Assembly: GCA_028682845.1 (NCBI GenBank)
Contig: JAJRAT010000004.1
Span: forward strand, 1 to 5,511
Origin: Methanothrix sp.
GTDB lineage: Archaea; Halobacteriota; Methanosarcinia; Methanotrichales; Methanotrichaceae
Direction: 5' to 3'
Length of the DNA: 5,511 bases
Part shown: positions 1 to 4,985 of the stretch, in pieces
Position numbering within the stretch: the stretch's first letter is position 1
How the letters are laid out: each line of letters opens with the position of its first letter
Translations under genes and position numbers: made by a program
Notes under the pieces: generated by a model
Databases searched by the model: none
What the model saw: the letters and a program-made list of their open reading frames with translations, nothing else
Told to the model about the DNA's origin: nothing

Positions 1-1079
1 CCGCGCCTTCCTTCGATGGATGCCATGAGGGCTGTTTCTTCGCCGCAGACGAATGCACCCGCACCTTCTTTTATGGAGATGTCGAAGTTCATTCCCGTGC
101 CGAGGATGTTCCGGCCCAAAAGCCCCAGGTCTCTTGCCTGCTGCAAGGCGATATCCAGCCTCTTCAAGGCCAGCGGATACTCGGCCCGGCAGTAGATGAA
201 GCCCTCCGTGCAGCCTATGGCGTGAGCGGCGATGAGCATGCCCTCGATGACGGCATGTGGATCGCCTTCCAGGATGGAGCGGTCCATGAAGGCCCCAGGA
301 TCGCCTTCATCGGCGTTGCAGATCAGAAACTTCTCATTTCCCGGCGAGCGGCGGCAGAATTCCCATTTCATTCCCGTGGGAAAACCCGCACCGCCTCGAC
401 CGCGAAGGCCGGATGCTTTGACCTCTTCGATGACCTTTTCCGGCGGCATTCCGAGAGCCTTTTCCAGAGCCGTGTAGCCGCCCCTGGCAATGTAATGCTC
501 GACGCACTCCGGATCGATGATGCCGCAATTGCGAAGGGCGATCCTGATCTGGGGCTTGATCATCGGATGCTCCCAGATGGAGGGCAGTGCCGGATCTTCG
601 AAACGATCCTTCATTTCCATCTCAGGCAGGTCAAGGGTCCCCAAACACCGCTCTCTAAGAAATTCGGATGAAGGGCCGGAGCTTGAAGATGCAGCAAAAG
701 CAGCCGAAGTCGTAAAAGTTGCAGAAGTTTCCGATTCCGAAGTCTTTCCGGCTGCAAATACCTCATTTATGAAGTCCGGTGCGATCTCGGGAGTGATATT
801 CCCGTAGCAGATCATGGGCTTGCCAGGGATTTTAATGTAGACCAGCGGCTCGGCATAGCAGAGCCCGAGACACCCTACATTCATGCTCTTAGCGTCGATT
901 CCCTTCTCTCGCAGCTCCTCTTCCATTGCCTTCTTAGAATTTGCAGCCTCAGCGGATATGCCGCAGGTGGACATCCCCGTGCATATCAGAGGGCGGCTTC
1001 CTTGGATGAGCTCGAGCCATGCGCTTTTTGCCTCTTCTCGAAAGAGAGCAAAGCGTTGCGAATCAGATGCAATCTTCAT
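1..1079 (-). CDS. NuoF/HymB-like NAD(P)-binding flavoprotein subunit (C-terminus beyond left edge)
   Basis: The frame stays open from an ATG at 1079 to the window edge, giving 359 residues with no stop. Residues about 28-105 form a thioredoxin-like [2Fe-2S] domain with C33, C39, C70 and C74; the first pair is spaced C-x5-C. Residues about 110-140 are a low-complexity Ser/Thr/Ala linker. From about 165 the 51-kDa core begins: GLRGRGGAGFPTGMKW at 224-239 (FMN/NADH site), CNADEGDPGAFMDR at 254-267, and GAGAFVCGEETALMASIEG at 339-357. The C-terminal cysteines for the [4Fe-4S] cluster would lie off the edge. In this family FMN takes a hydride from, or gives one to, NAD(P)H and passes electrons through FeS centres. 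The fused N-terminal ferredoxin domain points to HymB/HndC-type subunits of NAD(P)-linked or bifurcating hydrogenases and formate dehydrogenases rather than plain complex I NuoF. It starts 17 nt after the NuoE-like gene, so the two are almost surely co-transcribed. The Shine-Dalgarno signal is weak (GAGAG). The physiological partner cannot be seen here. Confidence 0.93.
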   Translation of the reverse strand, partial: MKIASDSQRFALFREEAKSAWLELIQGSRPLICTGMSTCGISAEAANSKKAMEEELREKGIDAKSMNVGCLGLCYAEPLVYIKIPGKPMICYGNITPEIAPDFINEVFAAGKTSESETSATFTTSAAFAASSSSGPSSEFLRERCLGTLDLPEMEMKDRFEDPALPSIWEHPMIKPQIRIALRNCGIIDPECVEHYIARGGYTALEKALGMPPEKVIEEVKASGLRGRGGAGFPTGMKWEFCRRSPGNEKFLICNADEGDPGAFMDRSILEGDPHAVIEGMLIAAHAIGCTEGFIYCRAEYPLALKRLDIALQQARDLGLLGRNILGTGMNFDISIKEGAGAFVCGEETALMASIEGRR

Positions 1080-1096
1080 AATAGCTCTCGGATGAT

Positions 1097-1573
1097 TCAA
1101 TCCAGATGTGCAAGGATTCTGTCGGCAGACGATAGCGAAACGCCTCCGAAAATCCTGCCGTCCACGGACATTACCGGCGATTTTGAGCAGCAGCCGAGGC
1201 ATGCCACAGTCTCTAAACTGAACTCTCCATCCTCCGTGGTTCTCCCCGGCAGGATACCAAGCTCCCGGCTCAGATGATCCAGAAGCTCTTTGCCTCCGCC
1301 GAGGTAGCAGGATGTTCCCATACAGATCTTAACATGATGCCGCCCCGGTTTGATCAATTTGAACTCGGAATAAAAGGTGGCAATGCCGTAAACTTCGCTC
1401 TCGGGAAGCTCTAAAAAATCGGCTACTTCTCTAACTGCCTCTGCAGAGATGTATCCATCCCGCTCCTGGACCTTTTGAAGAAGGGGAATTGTGGCCCCTT
1501 TCCCCGAGGAGAAGCCCTTCAGGATCTCTTGCATTTCATCTTCTGTCGCTTCTTTTGCGGCTTTTTTTTTCAT
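1097..1573 (-). CDS. NuoE/HymA-like [2Fe-2S] subunit of a NAD(P)-linked oxidoreductase
   Basis: This 158-residue protein matches the 24-kDa subunit family in length and layout. A short Lys-rich N-terminus is followed by a helical domain (about 12-70) that ends in the family signature VYGIATFYSEF (61-71). A thioredoxin-fold domain then carries all four [2Fe-2S] ligands: C84-x4-C89 in CMGTSC and C125-x3-C129 in CLGCC. In known systems this subunit sits beside NuoF/HymB and carries electrons near the FMN site. It is the first visible gene of a minus-strand operon with the NuoF-like gene. The start is the ATG at 1573, followed by a run of Lys codons; GTGGT lies just upstream but unusually close for a Shine-Dalgarno site. 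Family assignment is firm. Whether the complex is a hydrogenase, a formate dehydrogenase or another NAD-dependent enzyme depends on genes to the left of the window. Confidence 0.95.
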   Translation of the reverse strand: MKKKAAKEATEDEMQEILKGFSSGKGATIPLLQKVQERDGYISAEAVREVADFLELPESEVYGIATFYSEFKLIKPGRHHVKICMGTSCYLGGGKELLDHLSRELGILPGRTTEDGEFSLETVACLGCCSKSPVMSVDGRIFGGVSLSSADRILAHLD

Positions 1574-1638
1574 ATTACCACACGACTTGCTCTATCGAAG
1601 CTGGTATTGCTCAATCGGATTTTGCCTTCCGACCTGAT

Positions 1639-1648
1639 TATTAATAAA
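1639..1648 (-). promoter_or_regulatory. Candidate TATA box for the NuoE-NuoF operon
   Basis: Read on the minus strand, TTTATTAATA resembles an archaeal box A and lies about 65 nt upstream of the NuoE-like ATG. A start site about 25 nt downstream would fall near 1620 and leave a leader of roughly 45 nt. The assignment rests on composition and spacing only. A second AT-rich stretch near 1665-1675 is an alternative. Confidence 0.4.
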
Positions 1649-1676
1649 CTATACGGTCGACTATTAACAATATTTT

Positions 1677-1702
1677 CATGATATTAACATGATATTTACA
1701 TG
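1677..1702. repeat. 11-bp direct repeat with three CATG cores in helical phase
   Basis: CATGATATTAA (1677-1687) is followed directly by CATGATATTTA (1688-1698) and a third CATG (1699-1702). The palindromic CATG cores sit exactly 11 bp apart, about one helical turn, so they face the same side of the DNA. The block lies about 30-60 bp upstream of the putative TATA box of the minus-strand redox operon and about 100 bp upstream of the tRNA gene. That position would suit a regulator binding side by side. No binding protein is identified, and the role is inferred. Confidence 0.45.
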
Positions 1703-1760
1703 GGCGGCTCCATTTCGATCTAGCGATTTTCCGGCGGCATCCCGGTGATTTGCGGGAAAG

Positions 1761-1786
1761 GTTAATAGCATGGAAGCAATCATGCT
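1761..1786 (+). promoter_or_regulatory. Candidate tRNA promoter region with an inverted repeat
   Basis: GTTAATAG at 1761-1768 is a weak box A candidate about 31-38 bp upstream of the first tRNA base, a spacing that fits an archaeal tRNA promoter. It overlaps a perfect 6-bp inverted repeat, AGCATG (1767-1772) and CATGCT (1781-1786), separated by 8 nt. The repeat again carries CATG cores like those at 1677-1702. Promoter function is inferred from position. Confidence 0.3.
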
Positions 1787-1798
1787 GGTATCTTGGAT

Positions 1799-1885
1799 GG
1801 GCTCGTAGGGTAGAGGACATCCTAGCGGGCTTCGGAGAGTGTTCGAAGATACCCGCTGACCTGGGTTCGAGTCCCAGCGAGTCCG
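1799..1885 (+). tRNA. tRNA-Arg (anticodon UCG) with an anticodon-loop intron
   Basis: A full cloverleaf can be drawn. The acceptor is GGGCTCG (1799-1805) with CGAGTCC (1878-1884), including one G-U pair. The D arm has GGG 1808-1810 against CCT 1821-1823, including one G-U, with G18G19 at 1815-1816. The anticodon stem is GCGGG (1825-1829) with CCCGC (1852-1856). The variable loop is TGAC. The T stem is CTGGG/CCCAG around the loop TTCGAGT (1866-1872). The discriminator is G1885. CCA is not encoded, since CCT follows. After removal of the 15-nt intron at 1836-1850, the mature RNA is 72 nt and the loop is CTTCGGA, with U33 and anticodon TCG at 1832-1834, which reads CGA-type Arg codons. The D arm (CATCCT) and 4-nt variable loop look more like archaeal Pro/Gln tRNAs, so the isotype is slightly less certain than the gene itself. 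The spacer on the left holds the divergent redox operon promoter. Confidence 0.85.
1836..1850 (+). other. 15-nt archaeal tRNA intron at position 37/38 (bulge-helix-bulge)
   Basis: The 22 nt between the two anticodon-stem strands are 15 more than a normal 7-nt loop. CTTC (1830-1833) pairs with GAAG (1845-1848) to give the central 4-bp helix. It is flanked by the 3-nt bulges GGA (1834-1836) and ATA (1849-1851). Cutting each bulge after its second base, as the archaeal splicing endonuclease does, removes exactly 1836-1850 and leaves the canonical 37/38 junction. The outer intron helix is minimal, so this is a relaxed form of the motif. Confidence 0.75.
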
Positions 1886-1887
1886 CC

Positions 1888-1896
1888 TCTCTTTTT
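1888..1896 (+). terminator. Pyrimidine/T-run terminator after the tRNA
   Basis: A pyrimidine tract ending in five T residues (1892-1896) begins 3 nt after the discriminator base. Archaeal RNA polymerase terminates at such T-rich tracts without needing a hairpin, so this probably ends the tRNA transcript before the tandem array. Confidence 0.5.
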
Positions 1897-1908
1897 CGAT
1901 TTGATGTT

Positions 1909-2121
1909 GCATTTCAGGTTTGCATTTTAGGTTTGCATTTCAGGTTTGCATTTCAGGTTTGCATTTCAGGTTTTGCATTTCAGGTTTGCATTTCAGGTTT
2001 TGCATTTCAGGTTTTGCATTTCAGGTTTGCATTTCAGGTTTGCATTTCAGGTTTGCATTTCAGGTTTGCATTTCAGGTTTTGCATTTCAGGTTTGCAATT
2101 TTAGGTTTGCATTTCAGGTTT
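1909..2121. repeat. Minisatellite: 16 tandem copies of a 13-14 bp unit
   Basis: The unit is GCATTTCAGGTTT, repeated head to tail 16 times over 213 bp with no spacers. Ten units match exactly. Four (the 5th, 7th, 8th and 13th) carry one extra T. Two near the edges (the 2nd and 15th) read TTTTAGG instead of TTTCAGG. A decayed continuation (TGTATTTACATTTAG) follows. The run of 3-T and 4-T units hints that multi-unit blocks were duplicated. The array starts 23 nt after the tRNA. An open frame runs through it only because the unit lacks stop codons; the 13/14-bp mixture would shift any reading frame, so it is not treated as coding. Slippage or unequal recombination is the likely origin; function is unknown. 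Confidence 0.95.
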
Positions 2122-2418
2122 GTATTTACATTTAGTTTTCCATTTTAATTATCATGTCGATCATGTCCTATTGCTCCATTCTGGCCGGATAATCATCGGG
2201 GCAATTGTGTAATAAATATTTCTGACAAATGCCGCATCAATTCCCTTGACGAAATAGTTATTGCCCTTGGTGGATTCTAGTAGATTGCAGGGTTATGGAA
2301 GTGCAGATGGAGCAGGTGGACCGAACAGCAAAAAATAGAATCGCAGCAAATAACAGCATCGGCCAGGATGGCAGCGAATGGTAACGAATATTGCGGCTGA
2401 TTTTGGAGGAAGCTAATC
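2122..2418. other. Non-coding stretch upstream of the release-factor gene
   Basis: About 300 nt contain no convincing gene. It begins with decayed minisatellite sequence. A 9-bp near-perfect tandem follows at 2151-2168 (ATCATGTCG, ATCATGTCC). AT-rich stretches at 2211-2220 and 2330-2337 could be TATA boxes for the downstream gene. GGAGG at 2405-2409 is the ribosome-binding site of the next gene. A 29-codon open frame at 2295-2384 lacks a good ribosome-binding site and is not called. Confidence 0.5.
2211..2220 (+). promoter_or_regulatory. Possible TATA box for the VLRF1-like gene
   Basis: AATAAATATT is the most TATA-like sequence in the leader, but it would imply a leader of about 170 nt. The A-rich stretch near 2330-2337 would give a shorter one of about 60 nt. 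The sequence alone does not decide between them. Confidence 0.22.
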
Positions 2419-3357
2419 GTGGTGGATCTCTTCGGGAAAAAGAAGCTGGAAGACCGCATTTTGGAGCTGGAATCAAGCCTTAAAGATTTGCAGAGCGACA
2501 GGGAAGAGCTGGCGAGGACTTTGGAAAAGCGGGACGAGAAGATTCGCAAACTCAATGCCGCCAACCAGGAATGCAATCTGGCTCTGAAGGATGCAGAGCA
2601 GAGAGCTGCTGCCGCCGCCACATCCTCTGGACTTGGCGAGCCGGATGCGAACGCCAAAAGGAGCGAAAGTTCTCCTCAGGCAAGAGCTGTAAAGACCGGC
2701 CCGCGAGAGCTGGAGAGGTTGGTAAAAAGGCTGAAGGAATGCCGCACAGGCGAAGACGATCTCCTGACCGCATATCTTCCCGACGGCAAGGAACTTGTGC
2801 CTGAAGCCCGGGAGGCGGCGCAGGCCGCCAGGTCGCAGCGGGGGTGGATCGTTCTGAAGTATCCTCAGCTCTTCACCCTGCTGCTCGTTCCGCCTTTCCC
2901 AGTCCGGGAGAGCCTCTCCGCCCCCGGCGAGGTCTTCACACTTGCGCCCCTTCAGGAGATGATGGAGACGCCGGTGCTGGTCGTCTCCGCTCACGCCGGA
3001 GACACCTTCCTGGGAGTTGCCTATGGCTCCGGCGGTTTTGAGGTGCAGGAGTTTGTGCAAAGCCAGGTGAAGGAGAAGCACTCCAAGGGCGGCTGGAGCC
3101 AGAAGCGGTTCGAGCGTCTGCGCGAAGAGGACATAAAAAATCATATCGATGAAGTTCTCCAAAAGCTCTCGGAACTGGCCGCAAAGTACGGCTCCGTGGT
3201 GCGCTATGCCGTGCTGGGCGGGGACCAGAGCATGATAAAGCAGATCGCCCCGGCGGTCACGCTGCCGATCGTCGAGCGGCGGCTGGAGAGGCATGACGAA
3301 AAACGGTTGGACAAGCTGCTGGATGAGGTTTATGGCTTTACGATTTATAGAATTTAA
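2419..3357 (+). CDS. Vms1/Ankzf1 (VLRF1)-type peptidyl-tRNA hydrolase/release factor with N-terminal coiled coil
   Basis: This 312-residue cytosolic protein begins with a GTG at 2419, 9 nt after a clear GGAGG (2405-2409). A GTG at 2422 is an alternative. Residues about 7-66 are a charged heptad-like coiled coil. An Ala/Ser-rich linker spans about 64-92. A globular domain from about 96 to the end resembles the eRF1-like VLRF1 fold: hydrophobic beta strands near 142-157 and 185-203, then KHSKGGWSQKRFERLREE at 220-237, then a helix-strand segment with YAVLGGDQ (263-270). GGWSQ, with Q228, corresponds to the catalytic Gln loop of Vms1/ANKZF1 and the actinobacterial VLRF1 proteins. That loop cleaves the nascent chain from tRNA on stalled or split 60S/50S subunits. 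By analogy this is a ribosome-rescue factor. The eukaryotic zinc-finger and ankyrin parts are absent; the coiled coil may take over docking. The LRV-repeat gene follows 71 nt downstream and is probably in the same transcript. Family assignment rests on the motif and overall pattern, without a search. Confidence 0.8.
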   Translation: MVDLFGKKKLEDRILELESSLKDLQSDREELARTLEKRDEKIRKLNAANQECNLALKDAEQRAAAAATSSGLGEPDANAKRSESSPQARAVKTGPRELERLVKRLKECRTGEDDLLTAYLPDGKELVPEAREAAQAARSQRGWIVLKYPQLFTLLLVPPFPVRESLSAPGEVFTLAPLQEMMETPVLVVSAHAGDTFLGVAYGSGGFEVQEFVQSQVKEKHSKGGWSQKRFERLREEDIKNHIDEVLQKLSELAAKYGSVVRYAVLGGDQSMIKQIAPAVTLPIVERRLERHDEKRLDKLLDEVYGFTIYRI

Positions 3358-3363
3358 GACGCG

Positions 3364-3414
3364 AAACCAAAGAAGCTTAAAAACAGGATCGTCGACTTCA
3401 AGATCCTTTGGTTT
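3364..3414 (+). promoter_or_regulatory. Nested inverted repeat in the VLRF1-LRV intergenic gap
   Basis: AAACCAAAG (3364-3372) and CTTTGGTTT (3406-3414) form a perfect 9-bp inverted repeat. Inside it, AGGATC (3385-3390) pairs with GATCCT (3402-3407) around an 11-nt loop. The two stems share bases 3406-3407, so they compete at the junction. The structure ends just before the GGGGAT that precedes the ATG at 3429, so folding could affect translation of the LRV gene or act as a partial terminator or processing site. The pairing is seen directly; function is inferred. Confidence 0.45.
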
Positions 3415-3428
3415 GGGGATGGCGGCAG

Positions 3429-4283
3429 ATGCCCGGAAGTGACGGCGCGCCCGGGAGATCCGAGAGCGGCAAGGATGAGGAGGATCTGGCCGAGTTGGCC
3501 CGATCCTATGACTGGCATGTGCGCCGCAGGGTGGCCTGGAATCCGTGCACTCCCGCGGAGATCCTGAATACCCTTTTCATGGATGCCGTGCAGTGGGTGA
3601 GAGAAGCCGTAGCCGGAAACGCCAACGCCTCGCAGGCGGCGCTGGAACGGCTGGCGAACGACAGCTCCGGGTACGTGCGGGCTGCGGCGGCTTTGAACAG
3701 CCGGACGGGACCCGTCATCCTGGAAATGCTGGCCGGGGACGAGATGGTGGACTACGACAGCACCCTGCAAAAAAATCGCTATCTTGTGAAGGAGGCAGTT
3801 GCCAGGAACAAAAATATCAATCCAGTGACGCTGGCATTTCTATCCCGCGACTCCGATGAGCACGTGCGAGCGGCAGCGGCATCAAATCCCCACCTGACCG
3901 TCGAGGCGATGAACAAGATGGTCAAGGATGTGAGCTGGCTGGTGAGAGACAACATCGCCAAGAATCCCGCCACGCCCGAAGATCTTCTTATCTATCTTTC
4001 CGCGGACAGGATCCTGGACGTTCGGGCCACTGCAGCCGTAAATCCGAGGACGCCCGCCGCCGCGCTCTCACTCCTCGCCGCCGACAAGAGCTGGGAGGTC
4101 AGGGAAGTTGTGGCTCGAAATCCGAATTTGGCCGGGAAGGATTTGGAAGATCTATCAGGCCACTGGTCCTGGATGGTGCGGGAAGCGGTAGCCCAAAATC
4201 CGCAAGCTCCGGCGGAAATCCTGAAGCGGCTGGCCGAGGATAAGGACCAGAGCGTGCAAAAGGCTGCTCGCTCGCGGCTGTGA
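3429..4283 (+). CDS. LRV/HEAT-like repeat solenoid protein
   Basis: This 284-residue protein is almost entirely repeats of the form VRxxxAxNPxTPxxxLxxLAxD. Repeat starts (the Val of VR) fall at residues 31, 57, 83, 120, 146, 172, 198, 224, 250 and 276. The period is exactly 26 except for an 11-residue insertion in the third repeat (about 109-119). The tenth repeat is cut off at the C-terminus. This matches the leucine-rich-repeat-variant (LRV) family, an all-helical superhelix related in style to HEAT repeats and usually a protein-binding scaffold. The N-terminal 30 residues are polar and acidic. They lack the cysteine cluster found ahead of LRV repeats in the Azotobacter protein. No signal peptide or membrane segment is seen. 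The frame also extends to a TTG at 3408, but the ATG at 3429, about 9 nt after GGGGAT, is preferred. It follows the VLRF1-like gene by 71 nt, which suggests co-expression. The binding partner is unknown. Confidence 0.85.
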   Translation: MPGSDGAPGRSESGKDEEDLAELARSYDWHVRRRVAWNPCTPAEILNTLFMDAVQWVREAVAGNANASQAALERLANDSSGYVRAAAALNSRTGPVILEMLAGDEMVDYDSTLQKNRYLVKEAVARNKNINPVTLAFLSRDSDEHVRAAAASNPHLTVEAMNKMVKDVSWLVRDNIAKNPATPEDLLIYLSADRILDVRATAAVNPRTPAAALSLLAADKSWEVREVVARNPNLAGKDLEDLSGHWSWMVREAVAQNPQAPAEILKRLAEDKDQSVQKAARSRL

Positions 4284-4295
4284 GATTGCAGCCGC
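4274..4295 (+). terminator. Hairpin spanning the LRV stop codon
   Basis: GCGGCTG (4274-4280) and CAGCCGC (4289-4295) form a perfect 7-bp GC-rich stem with an 8-nt loop that begins with the TGA stop. No T-run follows directly, so it is not a textbook terminator. It may protect or process the 3' end of the VLRF1-LRV transcript. Confidence 0.35.
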
Positions 4296-4373
4296 CAGAA
4301 TATCCGGTTGCGATTGCTTCTGCGACCACAATTACTTTCGCGCCGCACGGAATGAATTGATATCGCCAAAAGC

Positions 4374-4396
4374 CAATAAACAAATAAATCAATAAA
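4374..4396 (+). promoter_or_regulatory. AT-rich promoter candidate for the GyrI-like gene
   Basis: Three near-direct repeats, CAATAAA (4374-4380), CAAATAAA (4381-4388) and CAATAAA (4390-4396), form the only strongly AT-rich block in the 189-nt gap. Any of them could act as a TATA element, with transcription starting near 4405-4420 and a leader of about 55-70 nt. It suggests that the downstream gene has its own promoter. No element is a consensus box A. Confidence 0.35.
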
Positions 4397-4472
4397 GTCG
4401 ATAACGTCATTAAGTCCCGACAAAAAGTCCTGATTTGCCAAGCTGCGGTTTTTGGAGAAAGGATGATTCAAG

Positions 4473-4952
4473 ATGCACGAGATTGAGGTTGTAAAAGAAG
4501 CGCCCAAGCTGGTGGCCGGGATGCGAAAGCCCGGACACTACCGGGAGATCGCAAAGATGCTGCCCGCCCTCTTTGAATATGTTATTAGCCGAAGTGCCCC
4601 AATCGCCGGGCAGCCCATGTTCCTGTGGCATGAGAAAAGCGTTGAAGAGGCCATGGCCGCGGATGAAGCAGGCCGCGCGGACATCGAGGTCTGTTTGCCT
4701 ATCGCGACCAGGATTCCCGAGACGGCGGAGATCAAATGCTACGAGCTTCCCGGCGCAACGATGGCCAGGATGGTTCACAAAGGGCCGTACGAATCAAGCG
4801 GCACGGCCTACGAGAAGCTATTTGCCTGGATCGAGGAGAACGGAAAGACGCTCTCCGGACCGGTGCGCGAGGAATATCTCAATGACCCGCGAGAAGTGGG
4901 GCCGCAAGAGATTCTGACGGTGATTTATGCGCCGATCAGCCAGGCCCCATAG
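4473..4952 (+). CDS. GyrI-like / AraC effector-binding-domain protein
   Basis: This 159-residue protein is a stand-alone GyrI-like (SOUL/AraC effector-binding superfamily) domain with no DNA-binding region. Family hallmarks are visible. The first half has a beta strand and helix (PKLVAGMRKPGHYREIAKML, 11-30). It then has IEVCLPI (71-77), the HKGPYE turn (102-107), TAYEKLFAWIEENG (111-124), and the end EEYLNDPREVGPQEILTVIYAPI (133-155), including the conserved Tyr-Leu/Asp-Pro and the terminal Pro-Ile. Such domains bind small hydrophobic or cationic ligands, and some hydrolyse electrophilic compounds; the ligand here cannot be told. The start is the ATG at 4473, preceded by a purine-rich AGGATGAT at 4460-4467. 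It probably forms its own transcript, behind an AT-rich leader, and it converges with the next gene 33 nt away. Confidence 0.88.
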   Translation: MHEIEVVKEAPKLVAGMRKPGHYREIAKMLPALFEYVISRSAPIAGQPMFLWHEKSVEEAMAADEAGRADIEVCLPIATRIPETAEIKCYELPGATMARMVHKGPYESSGTAYEKLFAWIEENGKTLSGPVREEYLNDPREVGPQEILTVIYAPISQAP

Positions 4953-4960
4953 ATTCTATT

Positions 4961-4980
4961 ACACAATTTTTTTATTGTTT
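4961..4980 (+). terminator. T-run terminator after the GyrI-like gene
   Basis: A run of seven T (4967-4973) lies 14 nt after the TAG stop. It is flanked by a short inverted repeat, ACAAT (4963-4967) and ATTGT (4974-4978). A T tract of this length is a good archaeal termination signal on the plus strand. A second inverted repeat, AACGAT (4981-4986) and ATCGTT (4995-5000), straddles the stop codon of the convergent gene. Confidence 0.5.
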
Positions 4981-4985
4981 AACGA

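Noticed and set aside
222..671. Plus-strand open frame of 149 codons near the left edge
   Set aside because: It lies opposite the NuoF-like gene, whose conserved FMN/NAD motifs are continuous on the minus strand through this stretch.
1799..1921. tRNA-associated integration (att) site for a mobile element
   Set aside because: No second copy of the tRNA 3' end and no integrase gene are seen in the window.
1909..2121. CRISPR array
   Set aside because: The units are 13-14 bp, head to tail, with no unique spacers and no cas genes nearby.
1750..2148. Plus-strand open frame across the tRNA and the tandem array, translating to a Phe/Cys-rich repetitive peptide
   Set aside because: It overlaps a well-supported tRNA, and the array is open only because its unit lacks stops. 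The mixed 13/14-bp units would not keep a coding frame, and there is no ribosome-binding site.
2295..2384. 29-codon open frame upstream of the VLRF1-like gene, a possible leader peptide
   Set aside because: It has no convincing Shine-Dalgarno site and no recognisable feature; a frame this short is expected by chance.
2473..3294. Long minus-strand open frame (273 codons) opposite the VLRF1-like gene
   Set aside because: It is antisense to a gene with a clear ribosome-binding site and family motif. Its translation has no recognisable domain and a composition typical of a shadow frame.
3992..4507. Minus-strand open frame covering the end of the LRV gene and the following gap
   Set aside because: Most of it mirrors the LRV repeats in antisense. 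It overlaps the start of the GyrI-like gene and has no domain of its own.
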